A stretch of 28,328 nucleotides of DNA from a virus. A model generated the notes under the pieces. That model ran no database searches, had not been told where the DNA came from, and was given only the letters and a program-made list of their open reading frames with translations. The position numbers were made by a program, and so were the translations under genes. Positions 1 through 5,968 of this stretch are shown piece by piece (the stretch's first letter is position 1; each line of letters starts with the position of its first letter). The stretch spans positions 1 through 28,328 of IMG/VR virus record IMGVR_UViG_3300021225_000101, one strand, 5' to 3'.

Positions 1-77
1 CGCTCGATCTCCGCGACGATGTAGTCGCACCCGTGGTCAAAGCCCTTGATGTATTCGCTCATGGTGGTCTCGCTCAT
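1..77 (-). CDS. Partial small phage protein, cut by the window edge
   Basis: Only the first 25 codons are inside the window. The product begins MSETTMSEYIKGFDHG and then runs off the left edge. The ATG at 77 overlaps the TGA of the upstream gene in an ATGA junction, which is the standard coupling in this operon and favours this start over the second in-frame ATG at 62. The visible part resembles short hydrophilic phage proteins of unknown role with a YxxGFxxGxxY-like pattern. No function can be assigned. It is the last visible gene of the leftward operon that starts near 1.76 kb. Confidence 0.6.
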   Translation of the reverse strand, partial: MSETTMSEYIKGFDHGCDYIVAEIE

Positions 78-514
78 GGTTGGTAAAGTGTTGAATATCC
101 CGTGTCAGTCACGGCCCACACCACCGCATCTTTGCGCTGGTTCGTTTTGCGTCTGTTGCCTGTGTCGTACACCAGCCCCTTGTCCATCAGGGACACCCGG
201 CATGGTCGGTATGAATTGCCCTGCATTCCCAAAATGTTTTGCGCCTCCTCGTCGGTAAGTCCACTAGGGTATTGCGACAGCCGGGCCAGCACCGTGCGCG
301 TCATAGTCCCGAACTTGGGTGCTATGGCCCCAGCGGCGGCCCTAGAGGTGTCGCTGTGCGCTTGGTGGGGCGGTAGGTGCCCAGACCCCTTATGGCGGCC
401 CAGATCGGCTTCTATGAGCGCGATGCAGGTCTTGATGGAGTCTTCGACAAACATATCATGCGTGCGGATGGTTTTCAACTCCTCGAGCACGCGAGTCATT
501 GTGCGTTTGCTCAT
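74..514 (-). CDS. Winged-helix-like phage protein, possible DNA-binding regulator
   Basis: 146 aa. The N-terminal half (about residues 1-60) is helical and hydrophilic. Residues about 70-140 read like a winged helix: TVLARLSQYPSGLTDEEAQ, then a serine/arginine-rich turn, then LMDKGLVYDTG, and a predicted wing ending in AVVWAVTDTG. This MarR/DprA-like pattern often marks small phage proteins that sense or repeat a helix-turn-helix fold; DNA binding is inferred, not shown. The start at 514 overlaps the TGA of the upstream gene (ATGA), and its own stop overlaps the next start. It is co-transcribed with small unknown genes, so a role in host take-over or gene control is possible but unproven. Confidence 0.75.
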   Translation of the reverse strand: MSKRTMTRVLEELKTIRTHDMFVEDSIKTCIALIEADLGRHKGSGHLPPHQAHSDTSRAAAGAIAPKFGTMTRTVLARLSQYPSGLTDEEAQNILGMQGNSYRPCRVSLMDKGLVYDTGNRRKTNQRKDAVVWAVTDTGYSTLYQP

Positions 515-696
515 ACCGTTTCACGCGCCTCTCTGCGACCTCTTTCGACAAGGTAGCGGGCCTCGGTTCGGTCTTCAATCGTTTCGGCCTCCAGCAGGGT
601 TCTGATGGCCTGCGCGGCGGCCTGCCCGGCCTCGTGGCTGGTGGCCTTCTCGTAACGATAGCCAAGGTTGATGTAGTCTGCTTGTGCGTGTTTCAT
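511..696 (-). CDS. Small hypothetical phage protein
   Basis: 61 aa, charged and helical (many Glu, Arg and Ala), with no signal peptide, membrane segment or known motif. The stop overlaps the following gene's ATG as ATGA at 511-514. The start at 696 is preceded by a purine-rich GAGGGGG at a usable ribosome-binding distance, placed between the previous stop (706-708) and this ATG. A second frame over the same bases gives an arginine-rich protein without a fitting start, so this frame is chosen. Function unknown. Confidence 0.65.
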   Translation of the reverse strand: MKHAQADYINLGYRYEKATSHEAGQAAAQAIRTLLEAETIEDRTEARYLVERGRREARETV

Positions 697-705
697 GTTG
701 CCCCC

Positions 706-1041
706 TCAGTATTTTTCAACGATCAGTTTGAGCATTTCGCCCACCTCTTTCGAGATGTCCGTGAATGCCTCCAGCACATCTTCATGTTGCGCGGCCTGAT
801 CATCTGGCGCGGCATAGTCACCTTGGATCAGGATGCGGTCACCAGCCCAGCGGCCAATCATTGGATGCTCAGGGAAGTCGCCACCTCCACGGCCATTGCT
901 GTTTGCCAATAACGCGAACAGCGCGGTGCTGGTGCTACCGATGTGGCCCACCTGCTCGTACAACTTGAGACCGTTGTCAATACGGTGTGGGTGAATGCGT
1001 TCTTTTTTGTCTAGGTTGTAGACCTCGTGATACTGTCCCAT
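706..1041 (-). CDS. Conserved phage hypothetical protein of the MGQY...NLDKKE type
   Basis: 111 aa. The start MGQYHEVYNLDKKERIHPHR followed by a DNGLKL segment and a stretch near STALFALLANSNG matches a small protein family I recognise from many phages (typical opening: GQYY..NLDK.E...PH..GDGLKL). No activity has been assigned to that family to my knowledge. The middle contains HPMIGRWAGDRILIQGDY and the end is helical. The start is supported by AAGGAG eight bases upstream, within a GCGAAGGAGCGAATC leader that recurs before other genes here. There are 16 bases between it and the preceding gene. Confidence 0.8.
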   Translation of the reverse strand: MGQYHEVYNLDKKERIHPHRIDNGLKLYEQVGHIGSTSTALFALLANSNGRGGGDFPEHPMIGRWAGDRILIQGDYAAPDDQAAQHEDVLEAFTDISKEVGEMLKLIVEKY

Positions 1042-1057
1042 GATTCGCTCCTTCGCT

Positions 1058-1213
1058 TTAAAGTGAAAATGTAAATTCGTTGGCCCGCAAGAACTCTCGC
1101 TGGGTCTCTGATGCCAGCACCCATGACATTGGGTACTTGGTGATGAATGCCTGCAACCGACGACGGTTTGTTGGTGTTGGCAGGCGGCGGTAGGTGTTGA
1201 TTAGTTTTCTCAT
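1058..1213 (-). CDS. Small basic hypothetical protein
   Basis: 51 aa from the ATG at 1213, beginning MRKLINTYRR. The longer open frame upstream is not used because this ATG overlaps the TGA of the 57-aa gene before it (ATGA at 1210-1213). The N-terminal half is rich in Arg and Pro (RRLPTPTNRRRLQAFITKYP); the C-terminal half is mixed. No known domain is visible. It may be a nucleic-acid or host-target binding peptide, but that is only suggested by charge. Confidence 0.6.
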   Translation of the reverse strand: MRKLINTYRRLPTPTNRRRLQAFITKYPMSWVLASETQREFLRANEFTFSL

Positions 1214-1383
1214 GCTGTGATCACTCCCTCGTTGATGAGGTGCTGGGCTGTGCGGCCAAACCAGCCTTGCAGTTTCCACACGATGCCAGTGTCAACAAGA
1301 TATTGCCACGCCTCAATGACCTCATCTTGCGACTCTGCGGCCCAAAATCCCTCGGCAATTGCCACTGCTGTAAAGTTGTCCAT
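1210..1383 (-). CDS. Small conserved phage protein with an AWQYL...LQGWFGR motif
   Basis: 57 aa, obtained by translating the minus strand. It begins MDNFTAVAIAEGFWAAES and contains EAWQYLVDTGIVWKLQGWFG followed by a RTAQHLI end. This tryptophan-rich pattern is a very common small phage protein whose role is unknown. The start has a strong AAGGAG ribosome-binding site in the leader GCGAAGGAGAGCGAATC. The stop is coupled to the following gene by an ATGA overlap. I am confident that it is a real gene because of the family pattern and the fit into the operon. Confidence 0.85.
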   Translation of the reverse strand: MDNFTAVAIAEGFWAAESQDEVIEAWQYLVDTGIVWKLQGWFGRTAQHLINEGVITA

Positions 1384-1425
1384 GATTCGCTCTCCTTCGC
1401 TGTAGCCCCGAAGGGGCTGGGTTGA

Positions 1426-1710
1426 TTAACGGCTGGTGACCTTGACGCTGAACACGGCGGTGGTCTTTGTGAACTTGGCGTAGGCATCTGCGCCAAACTC
1501 TTTGATGAATGCGTCCTTGTCGAACACAGAACGGTTTGTCTCGGTGTAGGTGGCTTTGAACAACGCGCCTTCGACAACCTTAGCGCCGCCCTTGCTGGCG
1601 CTGTCCTTGATGTCGTCCTTGATCTTGTCAGCCTGCTTGGTGAGGTCTGCAATTTGTGCCAACAAAGCACCGAGAGTGTCTACGCTGTTGATGTTGAGAT
1701 CGTTGTTCAT
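1426..1710 (-). CDS. Conserved phage hypothetical protein, first gene of the left sub-operon
   Basis: 94 aa. Residues about 5-40 form a likely coiled coil (LGALLAQIADLTKQADKIKD). After it comes a KATYTETNRSVFDKDAFIKE segment and a closing AYAKFTKTTAVFSVKV. I recognise this layout (short coiled coil plus a beta-rich end) from many small phage proteins, but none with a proven activity. The ATG at 1710 has AAGGAA upstream within a GTGAAGGAAACAGCGAA leader. It follows the promoter at 1765-1792 directly, so it should be the first product of this transcript. Confidence 0.8.
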   Translation of the reverse strand: MNNDLNINSVDTLGALLAQIADLTKQADKIKDDIKDSASKGGAKVVEGALFKATYTETNRSVFDKDAFIKEFGADAYAKFTKTTAVFSVKVTSR

Positions 1711-1764
1711 TTCGCTGTTTCCTTCACTGTATCGACTGTGCGGTATTGCTGTGTCGATGTCTGT

Positions 1765-1792
1765 AGTTTAACACCACCTTAAACCTTGTCAA
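1765..1792 (-). promoter_or_regulatory. Sigma-70 type promoter for the genes below 1710
   Basis: On the minus strand, a perfect TTGACA (-35, positions 1792-1787) is followed by a 16-base spacer and TAAACT (-10, 1770-1765; 4 of 6 consensus bases). It lies in the 103-base gap between the gene ending at 1814 and the ATG at 1710, the largest gap in the left block. It should start a sub-operon running off the left edge. Confidence 0.6.
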
Positions 1793-1813
1793 CAACTTTT
1801 TTCAAATTATTTT

Positions 1814-2116
1814 CTAGGTAGTTTCCCTAGTCTCGATTCCCAACAACTCCAGCGTGTCCTTCAGCAGGTCTAACTCGTCATACCCGTAGTGTTTGGGGAA
1901 CCCCTTCGTACCAAGGCCGTGGACGCCCGTCTTGCCCCTGTGGTGCTCTGGGCATAGCGGTATGACCGTCATGTGGCTAGAACGCCCCCAGCCCCCCGCC
2001 AATCGCCTTGGATGGTGCAACTCGGCAGGCGTGCCGGGGTAGCCCATCCTGCGGCAGACGGCACAACCCAACTCGGCCACCGCGCTCATGTGTTTTTTCT
2101 CTTTGAGTGTTGTCAT
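1814..2116 (-). CDS. Ref-like RecA-dependent nuclease (HNH family)
   Basis: 100 aa. The product has a zinc-type pair C18/C21 (CAVC), then AELHHPRR (H34, H35), SSHMTVIPLCPEHHRG (H49, C55, H58, H59) and GVHGLGTKGF (H66). This order of HH, PLC..HH and HGLG matches the P1 Ref / recombination-enhancement nuclease family, which cuts DNA at RecA-formed D-loops with an HNH-like fold. The length fits the core domain without the disordered N-terminus of P1 Ref. The start at 2116 overlaps the upstream stop (ATGA); a second ATG at residue 10 is possible. Together with RusA and the exonuclease it makes up a DNA recombination set. Confidence 0.8.
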   Translation of the reverse strand: MTTLKEKKHMSAVAELGCAVCRRMGYPGTPAELHHPRRLAGGWGRSSHMTVIPLCPEHHRGKTGVHGLGTKGFPKHYGYDELDLLKDTLELLGIETRETT

Positions 2117-2367
2117 TTGTTTTCAATCTGTGGTTGTGGCAATTTGTCAATGAAGGCTTGGCCGAAGCGCACGCTGTCAGTGTCGTGAATGATTTCATCG
2201 GTCAGCATTGCCTCTTCTACATCGCCGTGGCAATACACGCGAAACCGCTTTGCCATAACGATGTTGTCGTACATCGACTCGACGCGCTCCACTGGCTTGT
2301 TGCATATCGCGCAGATTGGCACATCGTGCAAGGCAACCTCATACTTGTTCAGTGCTGAAATTTTCAT
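2113..2367 (-). CDS. Hypothetical phage protein with a CxxC pair
   Basis: 84 aa starting MKISALNKYEVALHDV. It has a CAIC pair at about residues 19-22 and a single later Cys-His (YCHGD), which could make a small zinc knuckle, though the spacing is not one I can name. The C-terminal half is acidic and helical. The start is coupled to the preceding zinc-ribbon gene (ATGA at 2364-2367) and the stop to the Ref-like gene. Function unknown. Confidence 0.7.
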   Translation of the reverse strand: MKISALNKYEVALHDVPICAICNKPVERVESMYDNIVMAKRFRVYCHGDVEEAMLTDEIIHDTDSVRFGQAFIDKLPQPQIENK

Positions 2368-2510
2368 TGCTTACCCTTTGTAAATCCTGCTCGGTTCTTG
2401 AGGTCGTGACAGGTCTGGCATCGCCACATCTTGCGGCCATCGCTGGTGCGCACCTGCTTGACTGCTGGTTGCAGGCGACACACCTGACACGTCTTTGGCT
2501 TTTCAGTCGT
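2364..2510 (-). CDS. Small zinc-ribbon protein with no canonical start codon
   Basis: Translation of the minus strand gives up to 48 aa with CQVC (residues 8-11) and CQTCH (31-35) separated by RTSDGRKMWR, a four-cysteine zinc ribbon typical of tiny phage proteins. The frame ends at 2364 in an ATGA overlap with the next gene, which supports that it is translated. The start is a problem: the frame is closed by a stop just upstream and has no ATG or TTG before the first Cys. The best-placed codon is ACG at 2510-2508 (ACG ACT GAA AAG), in the overlap with the previous stop; GTG at 2483 would drop the first Cys. Either a non-standard start or a changed ATG is likely. Confidence 0.55.
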   Translation of the reverse strand, partial: TTEKPKTCQVCRLQPAVKQVRTSDGRKMWRCQTCHDLKNRAGFTKGKQ

Positions 2511-2865
2511 TGGTTTCTTTTTTCAATCTTTCGTAGCGTGCACCAGCATCAAAGCCAGCAAGGTATGCGCGTCGCTCGACCCAATACTGCTCTGGCCTAT
2601 GGCTGTGATCCCACTCATCAAACGACTCGATGTTGGTACGCATGGCAAGTATTTGCCGCTTGCGCCAACCCTCTGCATCCTTCTGCTTGCGCTCTATCTC
2701 ATCGAACGCCTCATCCTCTGGTGTCTTCATGCATATGCTCCACATTGAATAAATTAAAAAAACAAAACCAAGCGCGGCCACCCAGTGTGTGTGCATTGCC
2801 CACCCATCAAGCAACACAAGGAACCACCCCGTTGCGTGCATGACGGTTGCTTGATAGCCGTTCAC
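2503..2865 (-). CDS. Hypothetical protein with an N-terminal membrane segment
   Basis: 120 aa from a GTG at 2865, chosen because it overlaps the upstream TGA as GTGA. Residues about 10-45 are hydrophobic, with the clearest membrane span at HWVAALGFVFLIYSMWSI; the region before it (WFLVLLDGW) may be a second short span. Residues 46-120 are soluble and charged (EIERKQKDAEGWRKRQ, and YLAGFDAGARYERLKKE). An internal Met at residue 46 could start a separate soluble product; the sequence cannot decide between one protein and two. Unknown function; the membrane anchor suggests action at the host inner membrane. Confidence 0.6.
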   Translation of the reverse strand: MNGYQATVMHATGWFLVLLDGWAMHTHWVAALGFVFLIYSMWSICMKTPEDEAFDEIERKQKDAEGWRKRQILAMRTNIESFDEWDHSHRPEQYWVERRAYLAGFDAGARYERLKKETND

Positions 2866-3194
2866 ATCGTCACCTTGCCTTCGGCCCTGTTGTTGGCCTG
2901 CTCAGTTCGCCATATTTCGACGCGCAACTCTGCCGCCGTGATGTCCCACTTTAACTTTTCTTCGATCTCCACCGCCGCCTTCAGGCCCTCAAGCAACTGC
3001 ACCATCTCTGGGTGTGCATATGCCTCGCGCTCCTGCGCACCGATGGCGGTCTCCATGCTTCGCTTCATCAAGATGCCCTTGAGGCTCTTGCGATATTGCT
3101 CGATATAAGTTCTCTCTGCCTTCGCCTTCGCAAACAGCGCGGCGTGCTTCAAGATGTAGTCAACTGCTTTATGGGGGTCTCTCTCTTCGCTCAT
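2862..3194 (-). CDS. Conserved phage hypothetical protein (helical, AYAHPE...WRTEQANNR type)
   Basis: 110 aa, almost entirely helical. It has EQYRKSLKGILM, then EREAYAHPEMVQLLEGLKAA and a C-terminal EIWRTEQANNRAEGK. I recognise this pattern from many phage replication regions, where it sits near RusA and helicase genes, but no activity is established. The ATG at 3194 has GAGGAG upstream (at the stop of the 39-aa gene before it). The stop is shared with the GTG of the next gene. A role close to DNA replication or recombination is inferred only from location. Confidence 0.75.
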   Translation of the reverse strand: MSEERDPHKAVDYILKHAALFAKAKAERTYIEQYRKSLKGILMKRSMETAIGAQEREAYAHPEMVQLLEGLKAAVEIEEKLKWDITAAELRVEIWRTEQANNRAEGKVTM

Positions 3195-3197
3195 GCT

Positions 3198-3317
3198 TCA
3201 CTCCTCTGGTGGACGACTGCACATCCAAAAAAACCAAACCAAAATAATTGCGCACAACCAGCACAACACGCCAGTCAGTGCCATCACTGTCCAAAAAATA
3301 TTTAAGAGGTCAGTCAT
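3198..3317 (-). CDS. 39-aa single-span membrane peptide
   Basis: Direct translation gives MTDLLNIFWTVMALTGVLCW, a strongly hydrophobic middle (LCAIILVWFFWM) and a short CSRPPEE tail. It is one long membrane span of about 26 residues with a small N-terminus and an acidic C-terminus. The ATG at 3317 lies inside the end of the previous gene (8-base overlap), and its stop is just before the ribosome-binding site of the 110-aa gene. The length is too short for routine gene callers. No known family; membrane peptides of this kind may affect host physiology or superinfection, but this is a guess. Confidence 0.6.
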   Translation of the reverse strand: MTDLLNIFWTVMALTGVLCWLCAIILVWFFWMCSRPPEE

Positions 3318-3480
3318 CGTCACCTCCGCAAATACGATCCTTCTGCGCCATCATGGCCTCAGCCTGCTCATATGCGTGGTAAGCAATGTCCTCAACTCGT
3401 GCGTTCCTTGGCGCTGTCTGCATCAGTGAATGCATCGCAACCAACGCCAACACATCAATCCAATCTGGTTCTGTTTTCAT
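3310..3480 (-). CDS. Small hypothetical phage protein
   Basis: 56 aa from the ATG at 3480 (start MKTEPDWIDVLALVAMHSLM). The longer open frame is not used because this ATG overlaps the RusA stop as ATGA. The sequence is a compact helical protein with ARVEDIAYHAYEQAEAMMAQ and an acidic GGDDD end. I recognise similar short proteins next to resolvases in phages but know of no function. Confidence 0.65.
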   Translation of the reverse strand: MKTEPDWIDVLALVAMHSLMQTAPRNARVEDIAYHAYEQAEAMMAQKDRICGGDDD

Positions 3481-3821
3481 ACTTCGCTCACTTTCACTTT
3501 CAACATTCCGCCGATGTTGTCGGCCCAATAAATTCGCAGGTCAACGATGTTGCTATCGTCCTCCCAAACATTTGCGTGGGTGCACCCATCGAGCACAGCC
3601 TTCAACAAATTGTCTAAATCGCGCCGCCTTTTATCTGGCCGCCACGCCTCGATCTCGACACGCATCTTGCCGCTGTATTGCATAGCGCAGTCTTGCTTTT
3701 CCACTTGCTCGGCCACCGACTTGCGATACTCGCGCCCCTTGGCTGAAATGATCATCCGGCCATTGAAGGTGCGCCAGTAGGTGTTGACCGATGGCGGCCA
3801 AGGCAATGTGATCTCAATCAT
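3477..3821 (-). CDS. rusA: RusA-type Holliday-junction resolvase
   Basis: 114 aa, close to the usual RusA length (about 120). It starts MIEITLPWPPSVNTYWR, the signature N-terminal strand with the PPSxNxYWR motif, and has the catalytic block RPDKRRRDLDNLLKAVLD (D68, D70, N71, K74, D78) followed by WEDDSNI (D88, D89). The acidic residues match the metal-binding aspartates of E. coli RusA. The enzyme cuts four-way junctions as a dimer and probably resolves recombination or replication intermediates before packaging. The start overlaps the previous gene by 8 bases. Its closest partners in this window are the Ref-like nuclease and the exonuclease at 8.2 kb. Confidence 0.95.
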   Translation of the reverse strand: MIEITLPWPPSVNTYWRTFNGRMIISAKGREYRKSVAEQVEKQDCAMQYSGKMRVEIEAWRPDKRRRDLDNLLKAVLDGCTHANVWEDDSNIVDLRIYWADNIGGMLKVKVSEV

Positions 3822-4047
3822 CGCGGTTTACCTGACGCTTGATTAGGTTGAAGGTCTCGTGATATGTGAACTCCACTACCTGATTGAGCATTGCCTCGAA
3901 CTGCGCTGGCGTAAACATGAACAGGCGACCAACCATTGGCGGGAACTCTTCCACTGCTGGATAAGTCACCTCCACTTGTTGACCATAGTCATTCACCAAG
4001 TCGTTTTGCGTGATCTGCTCAAAAATTCTTTTGTGTTTCAACATCAT
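3814..4047 (-). CDS. Small hypothetical phage protein
   Basis: 77 aa, with two adjacent Met codons (4047 or 4044 as start). The ATG at 4047 overlaps the upstream TGA, so 4047 is preferred. The middle contains the AVEEFPPMVGRLFMFTPAQF stretch and the end is helical (QVVEFTYHETFNLIKRQ). I see no domain that I can name. It sits directly before rusA, overlapping it by 8 bases, so the two are probably co-translated. Confidence 0.65.
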   Translation of the reverse strand: MMLKHKRIFEQITQNDLVNDYGQQVEVTYPAVEEFPPMVGRLFMFTPAQFEAMLNQVVEFTYHETFNLIKRQVNRDD

Positions 4048-4331
4048 TGCCTCTGTGCTGGAATACGGTTCAGGATGTCATTGGCAAGGGGTGAGTTGAA
4101 GTTCTCATCATCCTCTTTGCCAGCCAGTTTGGCCTCATAGGCATAAGCCATCTCTGCGCACGCTTGGCGCTCGATGAAAATGGCCTGCTTCGTGGTTTGT
4201 ATAGCCACAGCCATGATCTCGGCCTTGGCCTGCGCCAGCGCCTCCTCAAACTCCCGTGCAGTGAATAACTGTTGACCAGTGCCCTGCGCAAAAAACTTCT
4301 TTTGAAAATCTGTCAATTCAACTTTGCTCAT
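4044..4331 (-). CDS. Hypothetical helical phage protein
   Basis: 95 aa from the ATG at 4331, beginning MSKVELTDFQKKFFAQ. The ATG forms an ATGA overlap with the upstream stop; a GTG two codons earlier is less likely. The protein is long helical and alanine-rich (REFEEALAQAKAEIMAVAIQ), then acidic (KEDDENF) with a NDILNRIPAQRQ end. It contains no known motif. Function unknown. Confidence 0.7.
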   Translation of the reverse strand: MSKVELTDFQKKFFAQGTGQQLFTAREFEEALAQAKAEIMAVAIQTTKQAIFIERQACAEMAYAYEAKLAGKEDDENFNSPLANDILNRIPAQRQ

Positions 4332-4570
4332 TTCCACTCTCCTTGGTTACCTCGGTTACCTTTAGACCATTGGTCTCTAACATCTTTTTCAAGGTTCGAT
4401 TCGGGATGAAGTTCGTTCCACCCTTTAATCCACCTCCCACTGTTATTACTGTAGCCATTGAGCCAACGGTATGCACTATCACGATCTTTAATGCGCATCT
4501 TGATGACCTCCCGAACGAGACAACGGTACATATGCTCACGGACTCCAACGGCTTCTTCCTCGGCATTCAA
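4328..4570 (-). CDS. Hypothetical phage protein with a TTG start
   Basis: 80 aa, read from a TTG at 4570 that overlaps the helicase stop as TTGA, with GGAGGGAG at a good distance upstream. The sequence includes YRCLVREVIKMRIKDRDSAY and RWLNGYSNNSGRWIKGWNEL, a Trp- and Arg-rich pattern that looks like a real folded protein. The ATG-starting competing frame at 4566 gives a low-complexity Gly/Val product and breaks the ATGA chain, so it is rejected. Function unknown; it may assist the helicase that precedes it. Confidence 0.65.
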   Translation of the reverse strand: MNAEEEAVGVREHMYRCLVREVIKMRIKDRDSAYRWLNGYSNNSGRWIKGWNELHPESNLEKDVRDQWSKGNRGNQGEWK

Positions 4571-5565
4571 AATCTCCCTCCGTTATCAAAAGCCATCGGC
4601 ACGCTGTCAGCGTTCTCGACAAACTGTTGGCTGTCTTTGTGATACCAAAGGTGATACCACTCTTCGGCTTCACCATTGCGTTGCTTCTCGCACATCAACA
4701 TTGCATCTGGTGTCTTGATGTCGACCATCTTGCCCTGCTGTGCATCGTGCTCTTTTTTCTTGTTGCGCCACATGAGCAAAACATTGTCAACTTGGTCAGC
4801 AATCGCGCCCGTGCCCTTGATGTCGTTTTTGTTCGGCATCATCTCTTCATTCGCCAACTTGCGAATGTGATGGATCAAATGCACATGGATGTTGTGGTCA
4901 CGCGCCAGCGCGGTAATGGCATCAACAAAAGCCTTCTGTGCGTTGTAGTCGTCTTCACCAGACACACACTTCATCAATGAGTCAATGAAGACATGAGTCA
5001 CACCCAACTCGAGTGCGCAGTAGCGGGCCATCGCAATCACCTGCATCGCTGAGGTTGTGCCCTGCTGGTCATACAGCCACAGGTTGTCACCACAGAAGTC
5101 ATCAAAGCGCTCTGCTATGCGACCGATGTACCGCTCCTTGTCCATGTAGCGTGGCTTGCTGATGTCCTCGCCAGCGAACTGACGCATCATGCGGTACAGC
5201 GTGCGCTTGGGCTTCATCTCAAACGACGCGATGCAAATGCGTTGCTTTTGCTTGATCAGACCCAGCGCCACTTGACCTGTGATCATGGACTTGCCGCCAC
5301 CGTTAGAGCCAGCGTACAGCGTGACTTCACCGGGGCGATAGTTGAAACTGTGAACCGACTTGGCCCACGGCATACTCGAGACCTGCTCGACCTTGGGGTT
5401 GACCACATCGTCGATGATCTCGGCGAGGTAATCTTTTGCAACCCGCACCTTCAGGTGCACATCACTGGGTTCGTAGTATTGGTCGACATCAAAGTCGTCA
5501 GGGCCAAACTCTCGGCTCTGGCGTGACTCGTCGAGTCGTTGTGCTATTTGCTCGAGGTCAGACAT
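4567..5565 (-). CDS. Replicative DNA helicase, DnaB / T7 gp4 helicase-domain type
   Basis: 332 aa. After a non-conserved N-terminus (1-70) comes a RecA-like motor: Walker A GSNGGGKS at 86-93, a SFEM motif with Glu117, Walker B HVFIDS at 191-196, then VHLIHHIRK (228-236) and KGTGAIADQVDNVLLMWRN (250-268), the usual DnaB/Twinkle end with an arginine-bearing EKQRNGE loop. It is about 120-140 residues shorter than DnaB because the N-terminal DnaB domain is missing. It should form a hexamer that unwinds DNA at the phage fork. The primase-like gene lies directly upstream (8-base overlap) as a separate protein, in contrast to T7 gp4 where the two are fused. Confidence 0.93.
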   Translation of the reverse strand: MSDLEQIAQRLDESRQSREFGPDDFDVDQYYEPSDVHLKVRVAKDYLAEIIDDVVNPKVEQVSSMPWAKSVHSFNYRPGEVTLYAGSNGGGKSMITGQVALGLIKQKQRICIASFEMKPKRTLYRMMRQFAGEDISKPRYMDKERYIGRIAERFDDFCGDNLWLYDQQGTTSAMQVIAMARYCALELGVTHVFIDSLMKCVSGEDDYNAQKAFVDAITALARDHNIHVHLIHHIRKLANEEMMPNKNDIKGTGAIADQVDNVLLMWRNKKKEHDAQQGKMVDIKTPDAMLMCEKQRNGEAEEWYHLWYHKDSQQFVENADSVPMAFDNGGRF

Positions 5566-5968
5566 TGGCGTACCTCGCCGCTTCTTGAATTCGTTCTGCC
5601 GCTTTTTTCATTCTCTGTAAATCCTTCTCGCTGAGTTGTTTGCCTTTGCTCATGTCACTTGCGCCGATGGAAACCACTAAGGATTCAAAGGCAATGACCC
5701 GCAACAGGTCTGTGGCATAGAACGCAGGCTTTACCGCTTTTTTGTTTTCGCCGTTGTCAGGGAACAAGTCGGACATATCCATGCCCACCGCGCCTAACAC
5801 ATCGTGCACCGAGCACCCACCAAAGCAATGGAGCAAGATGCGACCGTCTTCGACCTGACGCACCGCCAACGATGGCGACTTGTCCTGATGCGCAGGGCAG
5901 GCGGCTGTCCACGAACCTTTGCGACCCTTGACCTTGGTCAGGGAATTCAAAAGCCGCTCAAGGCTCAT
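5558..5968 (-). CDS. Stand-alone CHC2 zinc-ribbon primase-like protein
   Basis: 136 aa from the ATG at 5968, which overlaps the upstream stop as ATGA. Residues about 20-70 are a primase zinc-binding domain: WTAACPAHQDKSPSLAV, then GRILLHCFGGCSVHDVLGA with the C..H...C..C ligand set. It lacks the TOPRIM catalytic domain found in DnaG and T7 gp4. The C-terminal part (about 80-136) is helical and ends with KDLQRMKKAAERIQEAARY, a tail I recognise from phage proteins with the same zinc domain. It probably helps the downstream helicase to recognise primer sites; true primase activity would need another protein, not seen in this window. Confidence 0.85.
   Translation of the reverse strand: MSLERLLNSLTKVKGRKGSWTAACPAHQDKSPSLAVRQVEDGRILLHCFGGCSVHDVLGAVGMDMSDLFPDNGENKKAVKPAFYATDLLRVIAFESLVVSIGASDMSKGKQLSEKDLQRMKKAAERIQEAARYANV

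Noticed and set aside
1404-1418. Small hairpin AGCCCC-GAA-GGGGCT as a terminator
   Set aside because: It has a 6-bp stem but no T-run on either strand and lies between two co-directional genes, next to a ribosome-binding site; it may affect mRNA stability but is not a clear terminator.
2364-2530. Programmed frameshift at the A6G run near 2518-2523 to fuse the 120-aa protein to the zinc ribbon
   Set aside because: The zinc-ribbon frame is +1 relative to the upstream gene, whereas a slippery A-run would most readily give -1; no stimulating structure was seen.
4318-4566. Alternative ATG-started frame MPRKKPLESV overlapping the 80-aa gene
   Set aside because: The product is Gly/Val/Thr-rich without character, does not keep the ATGA junction at 4328-4331 and conflicts with a convincing Trp/Arg-rich frame.
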